Below, piece after piece: positions 44,355 to 52,626 of a DNA stretch of 64,000 nucleotides (its first letter is position 1; every line of letters starts with the position of its first letter). The stretch spans positions 1-64,000 of the forward strand of contig NZ_JAEQMU010000011.1 in assembly GCF_017908035.1 (NCBI RefSeq), given 5' to 3'. Made by a program: the position numbers and the translations under genes. The DNA comes from Sphingobacterium tabacisoli. GTDB lineage: Bacteria > Bacteroidota > Bacteroidia > Sphingobacteriales > Sphingobacteriaceae. The notes beneath the pieces were generated by a model. The model saw only the letters and a program-made list of their open reading frames with translations, searched no databases and was not told where the DNA came from.

Positions 44355-44918
44355 TTAGATAGTCGGTGTACCGCAACGCTTCAGATACTTGTAATACCAG
44401 ACATCTTTAAGATTCGAAATAACGACTCCCTGTTTGGTGGATACATGTACAAACTTTCCATTGTGCAGGTAAACACCCACGTGATCTATATCCCGTCCTC
44501 CAAAAGAAAAAAACACTAAATCTCCTTCCTTAAGTTGGTCATCATACTTTCGCTTGATCCGCTCCGCCATATCACGTGAGGTACGGGGCAGATCTTTACG
44601 GTACACTTCATTGTATACCATCCCCACAAAAGCAGAACAGTCTATTCCCGAGCGTGTCAACCCTCCCATACGATGCGGGCTTCCCATCCAATCATCAATA
44701 AAAGAGTAAAGATCTGCATTCAGTGATTTTGAATCTGTACCCAACAAATCTGCATAATATGCAGTTAAATTACCTTTGTTTTTCTTGCCTGCCAAAGTGC
44801 CACTCCCTACCGTCGGTTTATGATTATTTCCGTAAAGCGTCTTCTTTTTGGCACCACAGGATGCAAAAACAAAGGGCACAAGGAGCAGTAAAATAGATAA
44901 GTGTTTCGTTAGTGTCAT
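44355..44918 (-). CDS. NlpC/P60-family cell wall hydrolase, lipoprotein
   Basis: This is a predicted periplasmic endopeptidase that cuts peptidoglycan stem peptides, probably at D-Glu-DAP. The signal peptide ends in the lipobox FASC (Cys21). The NlpC/P60 domain covers about residues 65-187, with catalytic C94 (GIDCSAF), H146 (DHVGVYL) and a third polar residue H158 (FVHVS). Its length of 187 residues is typical of lipid-anchored Spr-like enzymes. Unusually for this genome it has a perfect AGGAGG ribosome-binding site. Confidence 0.9.
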   Translation of the reverse strand: MTLTKHLSILLLLVPFVFASCGAKKKTLYGNNHKPTVGSGTLAGKKNKGNLTAYYADLLGTDSKSLNADLYSFIDDWMGSPHRMGGLTRSGIDCSAFVGMVYNEVYRKDLPRTSRDMAERIKRKYDDQLKEGDLVFFSFGGRDIDHVGVYLHNGKFVHVSTKQGVVISNLKDVWYYKYLKRCGTPTI

Positions 44919-44925
44919 AGCGTAT

Positions 44926-44931
44926 CCTCCT
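44926..44931 (-). promoter_or_regulatory. Strong Shine-Dalgarno sequence of the NlpC/P60 gene
   Basis: AGGAGG on the minus strand is 7 nt from the ATG. Such motifs are rare in Bacteroidota, and I saw no comparable one in front of the neighbouring genes. Confidence 0.7.
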
Positions 44932-45094
44932 ATTTATTACGAATATAATAGCTCACAATAATACTATAAAACAGATAGTTTTCCACATATGTGATTTAAA
45001 CATGCCCCATTTCAAACATAAAACACCCCTAAATGATAATGTTTTCTTTAAAACCTTTTCTATCCTTTCTCCCATTTCACTGATATTTTTCTTT

Positions 45095-45102
45095 TAAATT
45101 TG
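45095..45102 (+). promoter_or_regulatory. Candidate -7 element 4 bp before the lipoprotein gene
   Basis: TAAATTTG (45095-45102) is followed by the ATG at 45107. If active, the transcript would be leaderless or nearly so. Confidence 0.4.
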
Positions 45103-45106
45103 TATT

Positions 45107-46006
45107 ATGAATAACAAAATCAACAACGCGCTACTCTTAGCGTTATGTACCCTCTCTACAGGGTTATATATCGGATGTAACAATCCTCCACAGCAGAATA
45201 ACACAACCAGCGCAGCACAGGACACGATTCCGCAAAAAGTATCCGAAAGTCTAGCCGTGGACAGCTTATCACATCAGGATATCGGTTTCGGTTTATTCGA
45301 TGATTCGCGTAAGCAACTTATCTTGATCGACGACGAAGAACGTCCTTCAAACGTGAAAGAGCTAAGCTATGCATGGGCTAATGAAAAAGCATACCAATTT
45401 GATTTTGTAAAAATGCAGCAGGAAAGCGAAGATTACAATGGAAGGCAGACGCCAGACAACTTCAGCAATCTCCCGGGAGCGGTGTTCCAACTTCATGAAA
45501 AACTATCCCCGGGTGAAGCCTATGCTTTCCTCGCCAACGACAGCTTCCATAAAACCCGAAAAGCAGTTGCCGTCAAACAGAACTTGGCGGATGCCAATAA
45601 AAGCAATGTGATTACAGAGTTAAAAAAAAGCTACCAAAGTCCTATAAAAACCATAAAACTCATCGCAACGACAGCAGAGAAAGACAGTGTTTTTCTAGCA
45701 CAGCTAGCACCCGTAGCGGATACCCTAATAGTACTACTCGTTGCCAAATCCAATACAAGTCCAACCCTATTTATACAAGAATTCAAAGCCGAATATAACG
45801 AGATGAGTACCTGGAGAGTAGATGACGGCGGTCAGTTTCCGATGGAGGATTTCACCATCCTAAATGTCTTTCGCTACGACAATAAAATTGAACTGGTCAC
45901 ATCATTTCCGGGAGCTGAGGGCGGAAGTTTTTCCTTCATAACACCAGATAAACAAAACCGTTATCATACGATCAAAGAAGCCTATGCATACTGGTCTCCT
46001 TTGTAG
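45107..46006 (+). CDS. Hypothetical lipoprotein
   Basis: This 299-residue protein is not recognised. The signal peptide ends in YIGC (Cys24), followed by a Gln/Thr/Asn-rich linker as in surface or periplasmic lipoproteins. The mature domain mixes strands and helices and has no motif I can name. It stands 80 bp before the sigma factor gene in the same direction; co-transcription is possible but not shown. Confidence 0.65.
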   Translation: MNNKINNALLLALCTLSTGLYIGCNNPPQQNNTTSAAQDTIPQKVSESLAVDSLSHQDIGFGLFDDSRKQLILIDDEERPSNVKELSYAWANEKAYQFDFVKMQQESEDYNGRQTPDNFSNLPGAVFQLHEKLSPGEAYAFLANDSFHKTRKAVAVKQNLADANKSNVITELKKSYQSPIKTIKLIATTAEKDSVFLAQLAPVADTLIVLLVAKSNTSPTLFIQEFKAEYNEMSTWRVDDGGQFPMEDFTILNVFRYDNKIELVTSFPGAEGGSFSFITPDKQNRYHTIKEAYAYWSPL

Positions 46007-46086
46007 AAAGAATCACGGGCGATATCTTAATTTAACATTAAATAACTGATACTCTGAAAAAAAAGCACTAATTTGACGGCAATTTT

Positions 46087-46659
46087 ATGAAACTATACAA
46101 TGCTGACCTTCCTCCTTATGAAGAAGATGCTGTCCTCTTGACGCAGTATCTTCAGGAAAATAATATGGAAGCCTTAGGCAAGCTGTATAGCAAACATGCC
46201 GAAATGGTATACTATGTATGCTTACGCTACTTTAAAGAAGAGGAAAAGAGTAAAGATGCTGTGATGCAGATCTTTGAAGAGCTAATAACCAAGATTAAAA
46301 AACAGGATATCAAGAGCTTTCCAAAGTGGCTATATGTAGTAAGCAAGAACTTTTGTCTCATGGATCTGCGTTCAAAAAAAGGTAGAGTAGAAATTTCAGT
46401 CGATGAATTTGTGGAATTTCCAATAAGTATGCATCAGGAAGAAAGCTATTCAGAAAAAGAAGGAAAACTGTCTTCGCTGGAACAATGTATAGAAAAGCTT
46501 CCAGAAAAGCAAAGAGTCACTGTAGACCTTTTTTTTATCAATGAGCATTGCTACAAAGAAGTAGTAGAAATAACGGGGTATAGCATGAATGAAGTAAAAA
46601 GCTATATCCAAAACGGAAAGAGAAACTTAAAAAACTGTATGGATAGAGCTGATGCGTAA
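46087..46659 (+). CDS. ECF-type RNA polymerase sigma factor
   Basis: This is a 190-residue sigma-70 family protein. Region 2 lies at about residues 25-95 (ALGKLYSKHAEMVYYVCLRY, KWLYVVSKNFCLMDLRSKK). Region 4 lies at about 135-185 (CIEKLPEKQRVTVDLFFINE, YSMNEVKSYIQNGKRNLK). It presumably directs polymerase to a small regulon when released by the anti-sigma-like product of the next gene, with which it overlaps by 8 bp. Confidence 0.88.
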   Translation: MKLYNADLPPYEEDAVLLTQYLQENNMEALGKLYSKHAEMVYYVCLRYFKEEEKSKDAVMQIFEELITKIKKQDIKSFPKWLYVVSKNFCLMDLRSKKGRVEISVDEFVEFPISMHQEESYSEKEGKLSSLEQCIEKLPEKQRVTVDLFFINEHCYKEVVEITGYSMNEVKSYIQNGKRNLKNCMDRADA

Positions 46660-47983
46660 ACTCACATTCGATATTGCACACCTACGTAAGTACGTCAATG
46701 GCGAATTGTCTTCCAAGGAAATGCACGAAATAGAACGTGCTACCCATGATGACGAGATGCTAACCGACATCCTTATGGGCTTAGAGATCGAAAAGAACAA
46801 TCAGAGCACCCCACTATCATTGGCCGACATCAGTGACCAAATCACCGAAAGGACACAGCAACGACCACGTTCCAGACCGCTATGGAATAATAATATATTT
46901 AAAATAGCCGCATCTGTTGTCGTACTACTGACCGCAACAGGCGTCCTATTTTGGAATACCCAAAAGCAAGAAACTCACTCCGAAGAGCTTGCTGTCAACG
47001 ACATGCCGGAAGGTCCTATTGGCCCTAGCCACGACCGTATCGCAGAAATCTCTGCTACGCCAGACAGCGTTGGTAAGTTGTATTCTGAACCCAAATACCG
47101 TCAACAAGACGTCCATCCAGAACAGAACAGAAAACATGAAAATGTATCGGCCAATCTACGTTCCAGAAATCTTACAGAGCAAGAGAAGCAGATCCTAGCC
47201 TATACGCCTACAGAAAAAAACATTGAATTTAGCCAAGATATCGCTGGCACGCTAAATCTCGGTCACCCCAAGCATGAGAGCGATGTCATCATCATCAATA
47301 CCGAAGCACAGGATAAATCGAATCTGATTGCCTCTAGCTCCAAAAAACAAGCACAGCCCAGAATCGCCGACACAAGAGTCAGCATAAATCCTAATGCGAC
47401 ATTATCTGCCGCTCAAATGCGGGCAAAACTAAGCAATATGGGCTTAGAGCCTCAGACAAATTTTATATCGGCACAGGTGCTGGATCAACAGTCTAAAAAA
47501 CCTTTGGCTGGTGTAGAGGTGACAGACATACAAAACGATAGAGTTGCTCTAACTGATGCTGACGGAAGGTTTACCTACCTGGCTAACAACAAACAAAGCT
47601 TAAAAATCAATGCAGAAGGCTATACTACTAGAGAAATAGCGACAGAAAACGGAGCCCAAACCATATTACTATCTCCAAAGGAAAGCTTCCTAGAGGAGAT
47701 CAGTATCACCAAGGATTCCAAATCCAGTAAAAGTACACCTTTGATGGGACGGGAAAAATACATGACCTATCTCCGTAACGAAATAAACAAGATTACGGAG
47801 CAGAGATATGCCTTTACTGTTCAAATAGCATTAAGCAAAAAAGGAGATCCTGATACTGTTACGATAACAAAGTCTTCTGATGAAAGCTTGAATGCCAAAG
47901 TGATTCGCATTATCACAAGAGGGCCACACTGGACAACAGGTTCAGACTGGAAAAAAGTAACACTCGAGATATCCTCTCTATAA
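46652..47983 (+). CDS. Anti-sigma-like membrane protein with carboxypeptidase-regulatory-like domain
   Basis: This is a 443-residue bitopic protein. The cytoplasmic N-terminus (about 1-80) begins RKLTFDIAHLRKYVNGELS, as many Bacteroidota anti-sigma factors do. One transmembrane helix lies at about 83-101. The periplasmic part has a long low-complexity linker, a carboxypeptidase-regulatory-like beta domain (about 270-350, LDQQSKKPLAGVEVTD, LTDADGRFTYL) and a last domain with TonB_C-like strand pattern. The overlap with the sigma gene makes it the likely partner. Sensing through the periplasmic domains is an inference. Confidence 0.75.
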   Translation: MRKLTFDIAHLRKYVNGELSSKEMHEIERATHDDEMLTDILMGLEIEKNNQSTPLSLADISDQITERTQQRPRSRPLWNNNIFKIAASVVVLLTATGVLFWNTQKQETHSEELAVNDMPEGPIGPSHDRIAEISATPDSVGKLYSEPKYRQQDVHPEQNRKHENVSANLRSRNLTEQEKQILAYTPTEKNIEFSQDIAGTLNLGHPKHESDVIIINTEAQDKSNLIASSSKKQAQPRIADTRVSINPNATLSAAQMRAKLSNMGLEPQTNFISAQVLDQQSKKPLAGVEVTDIQNDRVALTDADGRFTYLANNKQSLKINAEGYTTREIATENGAQTILLSPKESFLEEISITKDSKSSKSTPLMGREKYMTYLRNEINKITEQRYAFTVQIALSKKGDPDTVTITKSSDESLNAKVIRIITRGPHWTTGSDWKKVTLEISSL

Positions 47984-47999
47984 AATCTTCCTTAAAACA

Positions 48000-48023
48000 A
48001 TTCAAGTCCCGAAGGACTTGAAT
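48000..48023. terminator. Hairpin between convergent genes
   Basis: A 10-bp stem ATTCAAGTCC / GGACTTGAAT with a CGAA tetraloop lies between the anti-sigma-like gene and tonB. The following T run is weak, so this is a tentative terminator. Confidence 0.55.
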
Positions 48024-48033
48024 CAAATAACTA

Positions 48034-48918
48034 TTATTGTTGAATGGTACTGAGTCTGATAGGCAAAGTATAGGACACTCTAACCGGTCTTCCGTTCTGA
48101 ATACCCGGGCTCCACGCCTTCGCTCTTTGCAGGAGTTTAACAGCCTGATCTCCCGTTCCGAATCCTAAATCTCGCTTCACATCAAATGAGCTCAAACTAC
48201 CATCTTTCTCCACAACAAAGGTAACCTGTATAATACCTGCCGCTGCATTATCGACCGCGGCGGATGGAAACTGATAATTACGCGCCACCCATTCTACGAA
48301 TGCTTTCATACCTCCCGGTGGCACAGGCATGATCTCAACTGCCTCGAAGGGATCTCCCGAATCATCGCCGCCTCCCGTAATACTTCCTGTACTCCGCCCT
48401 TTACCGCCGCCTTCACGTTTTTCTTTTCCAAAAGTGCCTTTCGGGATTAGCGTACCCCCGGCCTGCCCTTTCATCGATATCGCTCCTATCATCTTCTTGG
48501 GCGCAAGAGTTTCCGAAGTCGCTACAACATCTTCTTTAACGTTTGCCTTATCGGTTGGGTTAACCTCTGTAAACTTCACTACATCTACCGCAGGCACGTC
48601 CTGCGCCACCTGCTGGGCTTCGCCAGATTCTTTAGGAATGACAACCTCTTCTTTAATCGGAAGTGGCTGCTCGATCTCAACAGTAATCACTGATGTATTT
48701 AGCGCAGACAGATTGTTCCCTACCTCTTTGTTGGGCTTATGCTCGATAAAAGAGAGACTACACAAAGCGGCAACAAATAATGCCACACCTGCTAAAGAAA
48801 TCTGAATAGCTTTCTCTCCAAAAAGCCTTAATTGATAAGCTCCATAAGCTTTGTTCCGGCCGACAAAAACAACATCCATCCATTCTTTGTCGAAAATAAC
48901 TGATTTTGAAAATAGCAT
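48034..48918 (-). CDS. tonB: TonB energy-transducer protein
   Basis: TonB passes proton-motive energy from ExbB/ExbD to outer-membrane receptors. The cytoplasmic N-terminus contains the phylum-typical MDVVFVGRNKAYGAYQLR, and one membrane helix is at about 37-57. A Pro/Glu/Val-rich periplasmic spacer and a Gly/Ser-rich segment follow. The TonB_C domain occupies about residues 200-294, ending in YTLPIRLS. No exbB/exbD are adjacent. It is the only gene in the window with the full TonB layout, and a TonB-dependent receptor lies 1 kb away. Confidence 0.9.
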   Translation of the reverse strand: MLFSKSVIFDKEWMDVVFVGRNKAYGAYQLRLFGEKAIQISLAGVALFVAALCSLSFIEHKPNKEVGNNLSALNTSVITVEIEQPLPIKEEVVIPKESGEAQQVAQDVPAVDVVKFTEVNPTDKANVKEDVVATSETLAPKKMIGAISMKGQAGGTLIPKGTFGKEKREGGGKGRSTGSITGGGDDSGDPFEAVEIMPVPPGGMKAFVEWVARNYQFPSAAVDNAAAGIIQVTFVVEKDGSLSSFDVKRDLGFGTGDQAVKLLQRAKAWSPGIQNGRPVRVSYTLPIRLSTIQQ

Positions 48919-49055
48919 AGCAAAAAGTTTAAAGGTTTATAACTCTCTTTTATGCTATGATGATTCAAAACGATTGTTTCCACAAAACAAATTGAACATA
49001 TTTTGGTGCGCACCTACTATGCACAAGTACCGCGAAGTATATACAAAGACACAGA

Positions 49056-49169
49056 CTACCCTACGCGGGACATCAATTTTGAATATATCTTAAGTAAAAA
49101 AAGGGCGGCGAAAACAAGAACAGCAATACCGGCTATAGCGACGACAGGTTCTTCAAAAAATTCTACCAT
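49056..49169 (-). CDS. Possible 37-residue single-pass membrane protein
   Basis: The small ORF starts at ATG 49169 and stops at TAG 49058-49056. It begins MVEFFEEPVVAIAGIAVLVF, continues as a Leu/Phe-rich helix to about residue 27 and ends in a short basic tail (KIYSKLMSRVG). An acidic N-terminus, one uninterrupted hydrophobic helix and a positive end are what a real small membrane protein looks like. There is no Shine-Dalgarno, which means little in this phylum. It could be a chance ORF. Confidence 0.45.
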   Translation of the reverse strand: MVEFFEEPVVAIAGIAVLVFAALFLLKIYSKLMSRVG

Positions 49170-49250
49170 AATAATTAGATAAAGGTTAGCTATCACTAAG
49201 ATAACAATAATGTTGCAACAGCAAAATATTTTTTATCATTTTATTTCCTT

Positions 49251-49258
49251 TATATTTG
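49251..49258 (+). promoter_or_regulatory. Candidate -7 element of the Cys-rich secreted protein gene
   Basis: TATATTTG ends 6 bp before the ATG at 49265. As with two other genes here, it would give a leaderless or near-leaderless message. Confidence 0.4.
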
Positions 49259-49264
49259 CTCTTG

Positions 49265-49690
49265 ATGAAACGATTTTTAGCCCTATTATTATGCGCCATT
49301 TATACTATGGTCTCCTTTGGAGGATCGGTGTACATGCATAACTGTTGTGGCGGAACATCCATCAGTATATATGAGAAAACAGGCCATGACGAATGCGCGC
49401 TGTGCACAAAACATGAAAAACAAACCTCTAGTTCTTCAGAGCACAAAACATGTTCAGATGGAAAATGTAGCGATATCGAAATTAAAATCGACCAGCTCGC
49501 CAACAAACTGTTTTCGGGAAGTTCGAATTTTTCTACCGATATAGCACCAGCTATCTTACCTCGGCTATGGATTAGCCTCAAGCCTATCAGCTTGGAGTTG
49601 AAAAAGGAAAAATTAGCCCTAACGAACAACTTTGTCTTTAAGGACGTCTCTCCGCCCACATTTCTTTTAAATTGTATTTTCAGGATTTAG
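49265..49690 (+). CDS. Small Cys-rich secreted protein (HYC_CC_PP-like)
   Basis: The protein has 141 residues from the ATG at 49265 (a TTG three codons earlier is in frame). After an N-terminal hydrophobic segment come several Cys and His residues: HNCCGG, HDECALCTKHE, TCSDGKCSD. A Pro-containing hydrophobic end follows. The pattern matches a small Bacteroidota family, named after these motifs, found beside metal-related TonB receptors; its function is unknown. It precedes the HMA-bearing receptor by 218 bp in the same direction, which supports a role in metal (perhaps copper) handling. Confidence 0.7.
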   Translation: MKRFLALLLCAIYTMVSFGGSVYMHNCCGGTSISIYEKTGHDECALCTKHEKQTSSSSEHKTCSDGKCSDIEIKIDQLANKLFSGSSNFSTDIAPAILPRLWISLKPISLELKKEKLALTNNFVFKDVSPPTFLLNCIFRI

Positions 49691-49908
49691 AATAGCATCT
49701 CTGTTGTTATTAAACTGAGGGATACTGCATACATATTCCTCACAGATTAAATCACACGAGAGAATCGTAGGAACATACTTTCCATTGGTAATCTAAAAAA
49801 TAACAAACCATTATTTTTTAGCAGTTATCAGTTCAGCGAAAGGACTATTCGATTCGATCGAGAAGGCAAACTATACACAATAGTTCCCTTAGAATAATTT
49901 AAATACAT

Positions 49909-52590
49909 ATGAACACAATATATAAAGTCACATCATTCATTTTATTTATTTTTATAACACAGATTACAATAGCACAAACCCTTAGCACTGCTGTATTTGA
50001 AGTGCCGGGAAACTGTGGTATGTGTAAAAAACGTATTGAAACAGCTGCCAAAATATCAGGTGTAGAATCGGCAGTGTGGGACGACAAAACCCACAAGATT
50101 ACAACAAAGTACAATTCTAAAAAAGTCAACCTAAACCAAATCCAACAGGCGATTGCCAAAGCAGGCCACGACACCCCGTTAGTCAAAGCGGAAGACGATG
50201 TATACGCCAAGCTACATGAGTGCTGTCTATATGAGCGACTAGGTGAAGGCAAAAAAGACGAACATGCAGGTCACAACCACGATGATCATGCTGGACATAA
50301 TCATGACGACCATGCTGGACATAACCATGATGATCACGCCGGGCATAGCCATGACCCTAAGGCAAAACACGATGACGATGATGACCATGAGCACCATGAT
50401 CACGAACATATTATAACGGGTGTAGTCGTGAATGAAGATGGAAAAGCAGAGCTTACTCCGATTGTCGGCGTGAATATCAAATGGCTCGAAGCACCATCAA
50501 AACAGACTACAAGTAATGAAAATGGGGTATTCAAGATAAAACATGAAAAAGGATACAAACATCTCGTATTCTCCCACCCGGGGATGCAGGCAGATACTGT
50601 AGTCGTAAAAAACCTTCATGAAGTACTCGTTATCCACTCTAAGGACAATGTACTATCGGAAGTAGTAGTATCAAGAAGTAAAAAAGCGACCTATATCAAC
50701 AAGCTAAATCCAAACCGGATGGAAGTACTTACGACAAAGGAACTTTTCAAAGCGGCATGTTGTGACTTGAGCGAGAGTTTCTCGACCAATGCGTCTGTCG
50801 ACGTCGTGAGCAATGATGCGGTAACAGGTAGTAAACAGATCCAAATGTTAGGCTTAAGTGGTATCTATACCCAACTAACAGTAGAAGGTTTACCAGGACC
50901 CCGTGGTTTTGCAACACCGCTAGGTTTGAATAGTATTGCTGGGACATGGATCAACTCTATAGAAATTTCTAAAGGTATCGGGTCTGTTGTTAATGGATTT
51001 GAAAATATGGCAGGACAGATCAATATCGAATTGAAAAAGCCACATGACTCGGACAGGTTATTTTTCAACGCTTATGCCAATAACATGGGCCGTACGGATA
51101 TCAACCTAAACTTAGCACAAAAGCTGAATGATAAGTGGTCGGTAGGTTTCTTGCTCCATGACAACTTCATGTACAATAAAGGCATGAACTATAGTAAAAA
51201 TGGATATAGAGATGCACCTGTAGGTAATCTATTCTCCGGAATCAACAGATGGCATTACGAAGATGGAAAAGGTGTGATTGCACAATTTGGGGTTAAATAC
51301 CTTAAAGACGATCGTACGGGAGGACATACCGATTTCAATAAATCTACGGACAAAGGTACAACCAATAGATATGGAATCGGTTTCGACAACCAACGCATTG
51401 AAGGGTTTGCTAAAATCGGATATGTATTCCCCGAAAACAGATTGAGAAGTATCGGCCTACAATTATCTGGTTCGAACTATAAACAAGACAGCTACTTTGG
51501 GCTTACTAATTACCTAAGCGAGCAAAGCAGTGGCTATGCCAACCTTATCTTTCAAGATGTAATTGGTTCTATAGCTCACAAGTATAAGGTGGGAGCTTCG
51601 ATCTCTTATGATGACTATGACGAGACAATAAACAAATCCAATTTCAAACGGAAAGAAGCAGTTACAGGCGCATTTGCAGAATATACCTACAGCCCTACTG
51701 AAAACTTTGATGCGGTATTAGGTCTCCGCCAGGACTACAATTCTCTATACGGCTGGTTTACCACGCCAAGAGCTGTGGTACGTTATGCACCAACATCAAC
51801 TACAACGCTCCGCTTAAGCTCCGGAAGAGGACAGCGCACAGCAAATATATTTGCGGAGAACATGAGCATATTCGCATCGAGCCGTACGATTGACTTCGCT
51901 TCTTTAGCAAACCAGAACAATGCCTATGGGTTAAAACCAGAGGTATCTTGGAACACGGGACTGACCTTTGACCAGGACTTTCAATTGTTCGGACGGGAAG
52001 CGGGAATATCCATGGAATTATTCCATAATAACTTCCAGAATCAGGTTGTTATCGATTTTGAGGACCCAAGAGCGGTATCTTTCTATAACCTAGAAGGCAA
52101 ATCATTCTCGAACAGTTTGCAGACAGAACTACGCTTTATGCCTGCACAGCACTTTGAAGCTAGATTTGCATACAGACTGTTAGATGTACAGACAGACTAT
52201 GCTAGCGGACGTCTACAGAAACCATTGACGGCAAAACATAGAGGTTTCATGAACCTTGCCTACAATCTGCATAGCGGATGGTCGTTTGACTACACGGTAA
52301 ATGTAGTAGGTAAAAAGAGAATGCCTTCTACGGCATCCAACCCAGTAGAGTACCAACTACCGGAGAACTCTAAGTCGTACGTAACGATGAATGCACAGGT
52401 CAGTAGAAAATTAGGAAAAAACAAGAATATCGATATCTATGTAGGTGGTGAAAACTTAACAAATTACTACCAAAAAGATCCGATATTAGGTTTTGACCAA
52501 CCTTTTGGCCAATATTTTGACACCAACTTATTATGGGGTCCACTAACAGGTAGAATGTTCTACACTGGGGTGAGATACCACATAAAGTAA
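49909..52590 (+). CDS. TonB-dependent outer-membrane receptor with HMA domain and His-rich repeat
   Basis: The 893-residue receptor has a signal peptide (to about residue 23, IAQT), an HMA-type metal-binding domain (about 25-100) with the CxxC of GNCGMCKKRIE (C36, C39), a CC pair (HECCLYERL), and then a His/Asp-rich stretch (119-167) containing four 8-residue units HAGHNHDD. A carboxypeptidase-like domain (about 168-250), the plug (with AACCDLSESFSTNASVDVV) and a beta-barrel ending GVRYHIK follow. It probably takes up or senses a transition metal such as copper; the metal cannot be told from sequence. It presumably depends on TonB. Confidence 0.88.
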   Translation: MNTIYKVTSFILFIFITQITIAQTLSTAVFEVPGNCGMCKKRIETAAKISGVESAVWDDKTHKITTKYNSKKVNLNQIQQAIAKAGHDTPLVKAEDDVYAKLHECCLYERLGEGKKDEHAGHNHDDHAGHNHDDHAGHNHDDHAGHSHDPKAKHDDDDDHEHHDHEHIITGVVVNEDGKAELTPIVGVNIKWLEAPSKQTTSNENGVFKIKHEKGYKHLVFSHPGMQADTVVVKNLHEVLVIHSKDNVLSEVVVSRSKKATYINKLNPNRMEVLTTKELFKAACCDLSESFSTNASVDVVSNDAVTGSKQIQMLGLSGIYTQLTVEGLPGPRGFATPLGLNSIAGTWINSIEISKGIGSVVNGFENMAGQINIELKKPHDSDRLFFNAYANNMGRTDINLNLAQKLNDKWSVGFLLHDNFMYNKGMNYSKNGYRDAPVGNLFSGINRWHYEDGKGVIAQFGVKYLKDDRTGGHTDFNKSTDKGTTNRYGIGFDNQRIEGFAKIGYVFPENRLRSIGLQLSGSNYKQDSYFGLTNYLSEQSSGYANLIFQDVIGSIAHKYKVGASISYDDYDETINKSNFKRKEAVTGAFAEYTYSPTENFDAVLGLRQDYNSLYGWFTTPRAVVRYAPTSTTTLRLSSGRGQRTANIFAENMSIFASSRTIDFASLANQNNAYGLKPEVSWNTGLTFDQDFQLFGREAGISMELFHNNFQNQVVIDFEDPRAVSFYNLEGKSFSNSLQTELRFMPAQHFEARFAYRLLDVQTDYASGRLQKPLTAKHRGFMNLAYNLHSGWSFDYTVNVVGKKRMPSTASNPVEYQLPENSKSYVTMNAQVSRKLGKNKNIDIYVGGENLTNYYQKDPILGFDQPFGQYFDTNLLWGPLTGRMFYTGVRYHIK
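50263..50358 (+). repeat. Four 24-bp coding repeats (HAGHNHDD)
   Basis: Four consecutive 24-bp units encode HAGHNHDD three times and HAGHSHDP once. Their third positions vary, so protein selection rather than fresh slippage keeps them. Repeat number may differ between strains. Confidence 0.85.
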
Positions 52591-52591
52591 T

Positions 52592-52624
52592 AAAAAGGCC
52601 GTTTGTTGTACAAACGGCCTTTTT
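52592..52624. terminator. Bidirectional terminator
   Basis: A perfect 14-bp stem AAAAAGGCCGTTTG (52592-52605) / CAAACGGCCTTTTT (52611-52624) with a 5-nt loop lies between the convergent receptor and maf genes. Confidence 0.9.
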
Positions 52625-52626
52625 TA

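Larger units (their letters stand above)
48919..49264. other. 346-bp gap between tonB and the Cys-rich secreted protein gene
   Basis: It contains one small ORF on the minus strand (49056-49169, described separately) and a TATATTTG -7 candidate at 49251-49258 close to the next gene. The rest is A/T-rich leader sequence for tonB. Confidence 0.5.
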
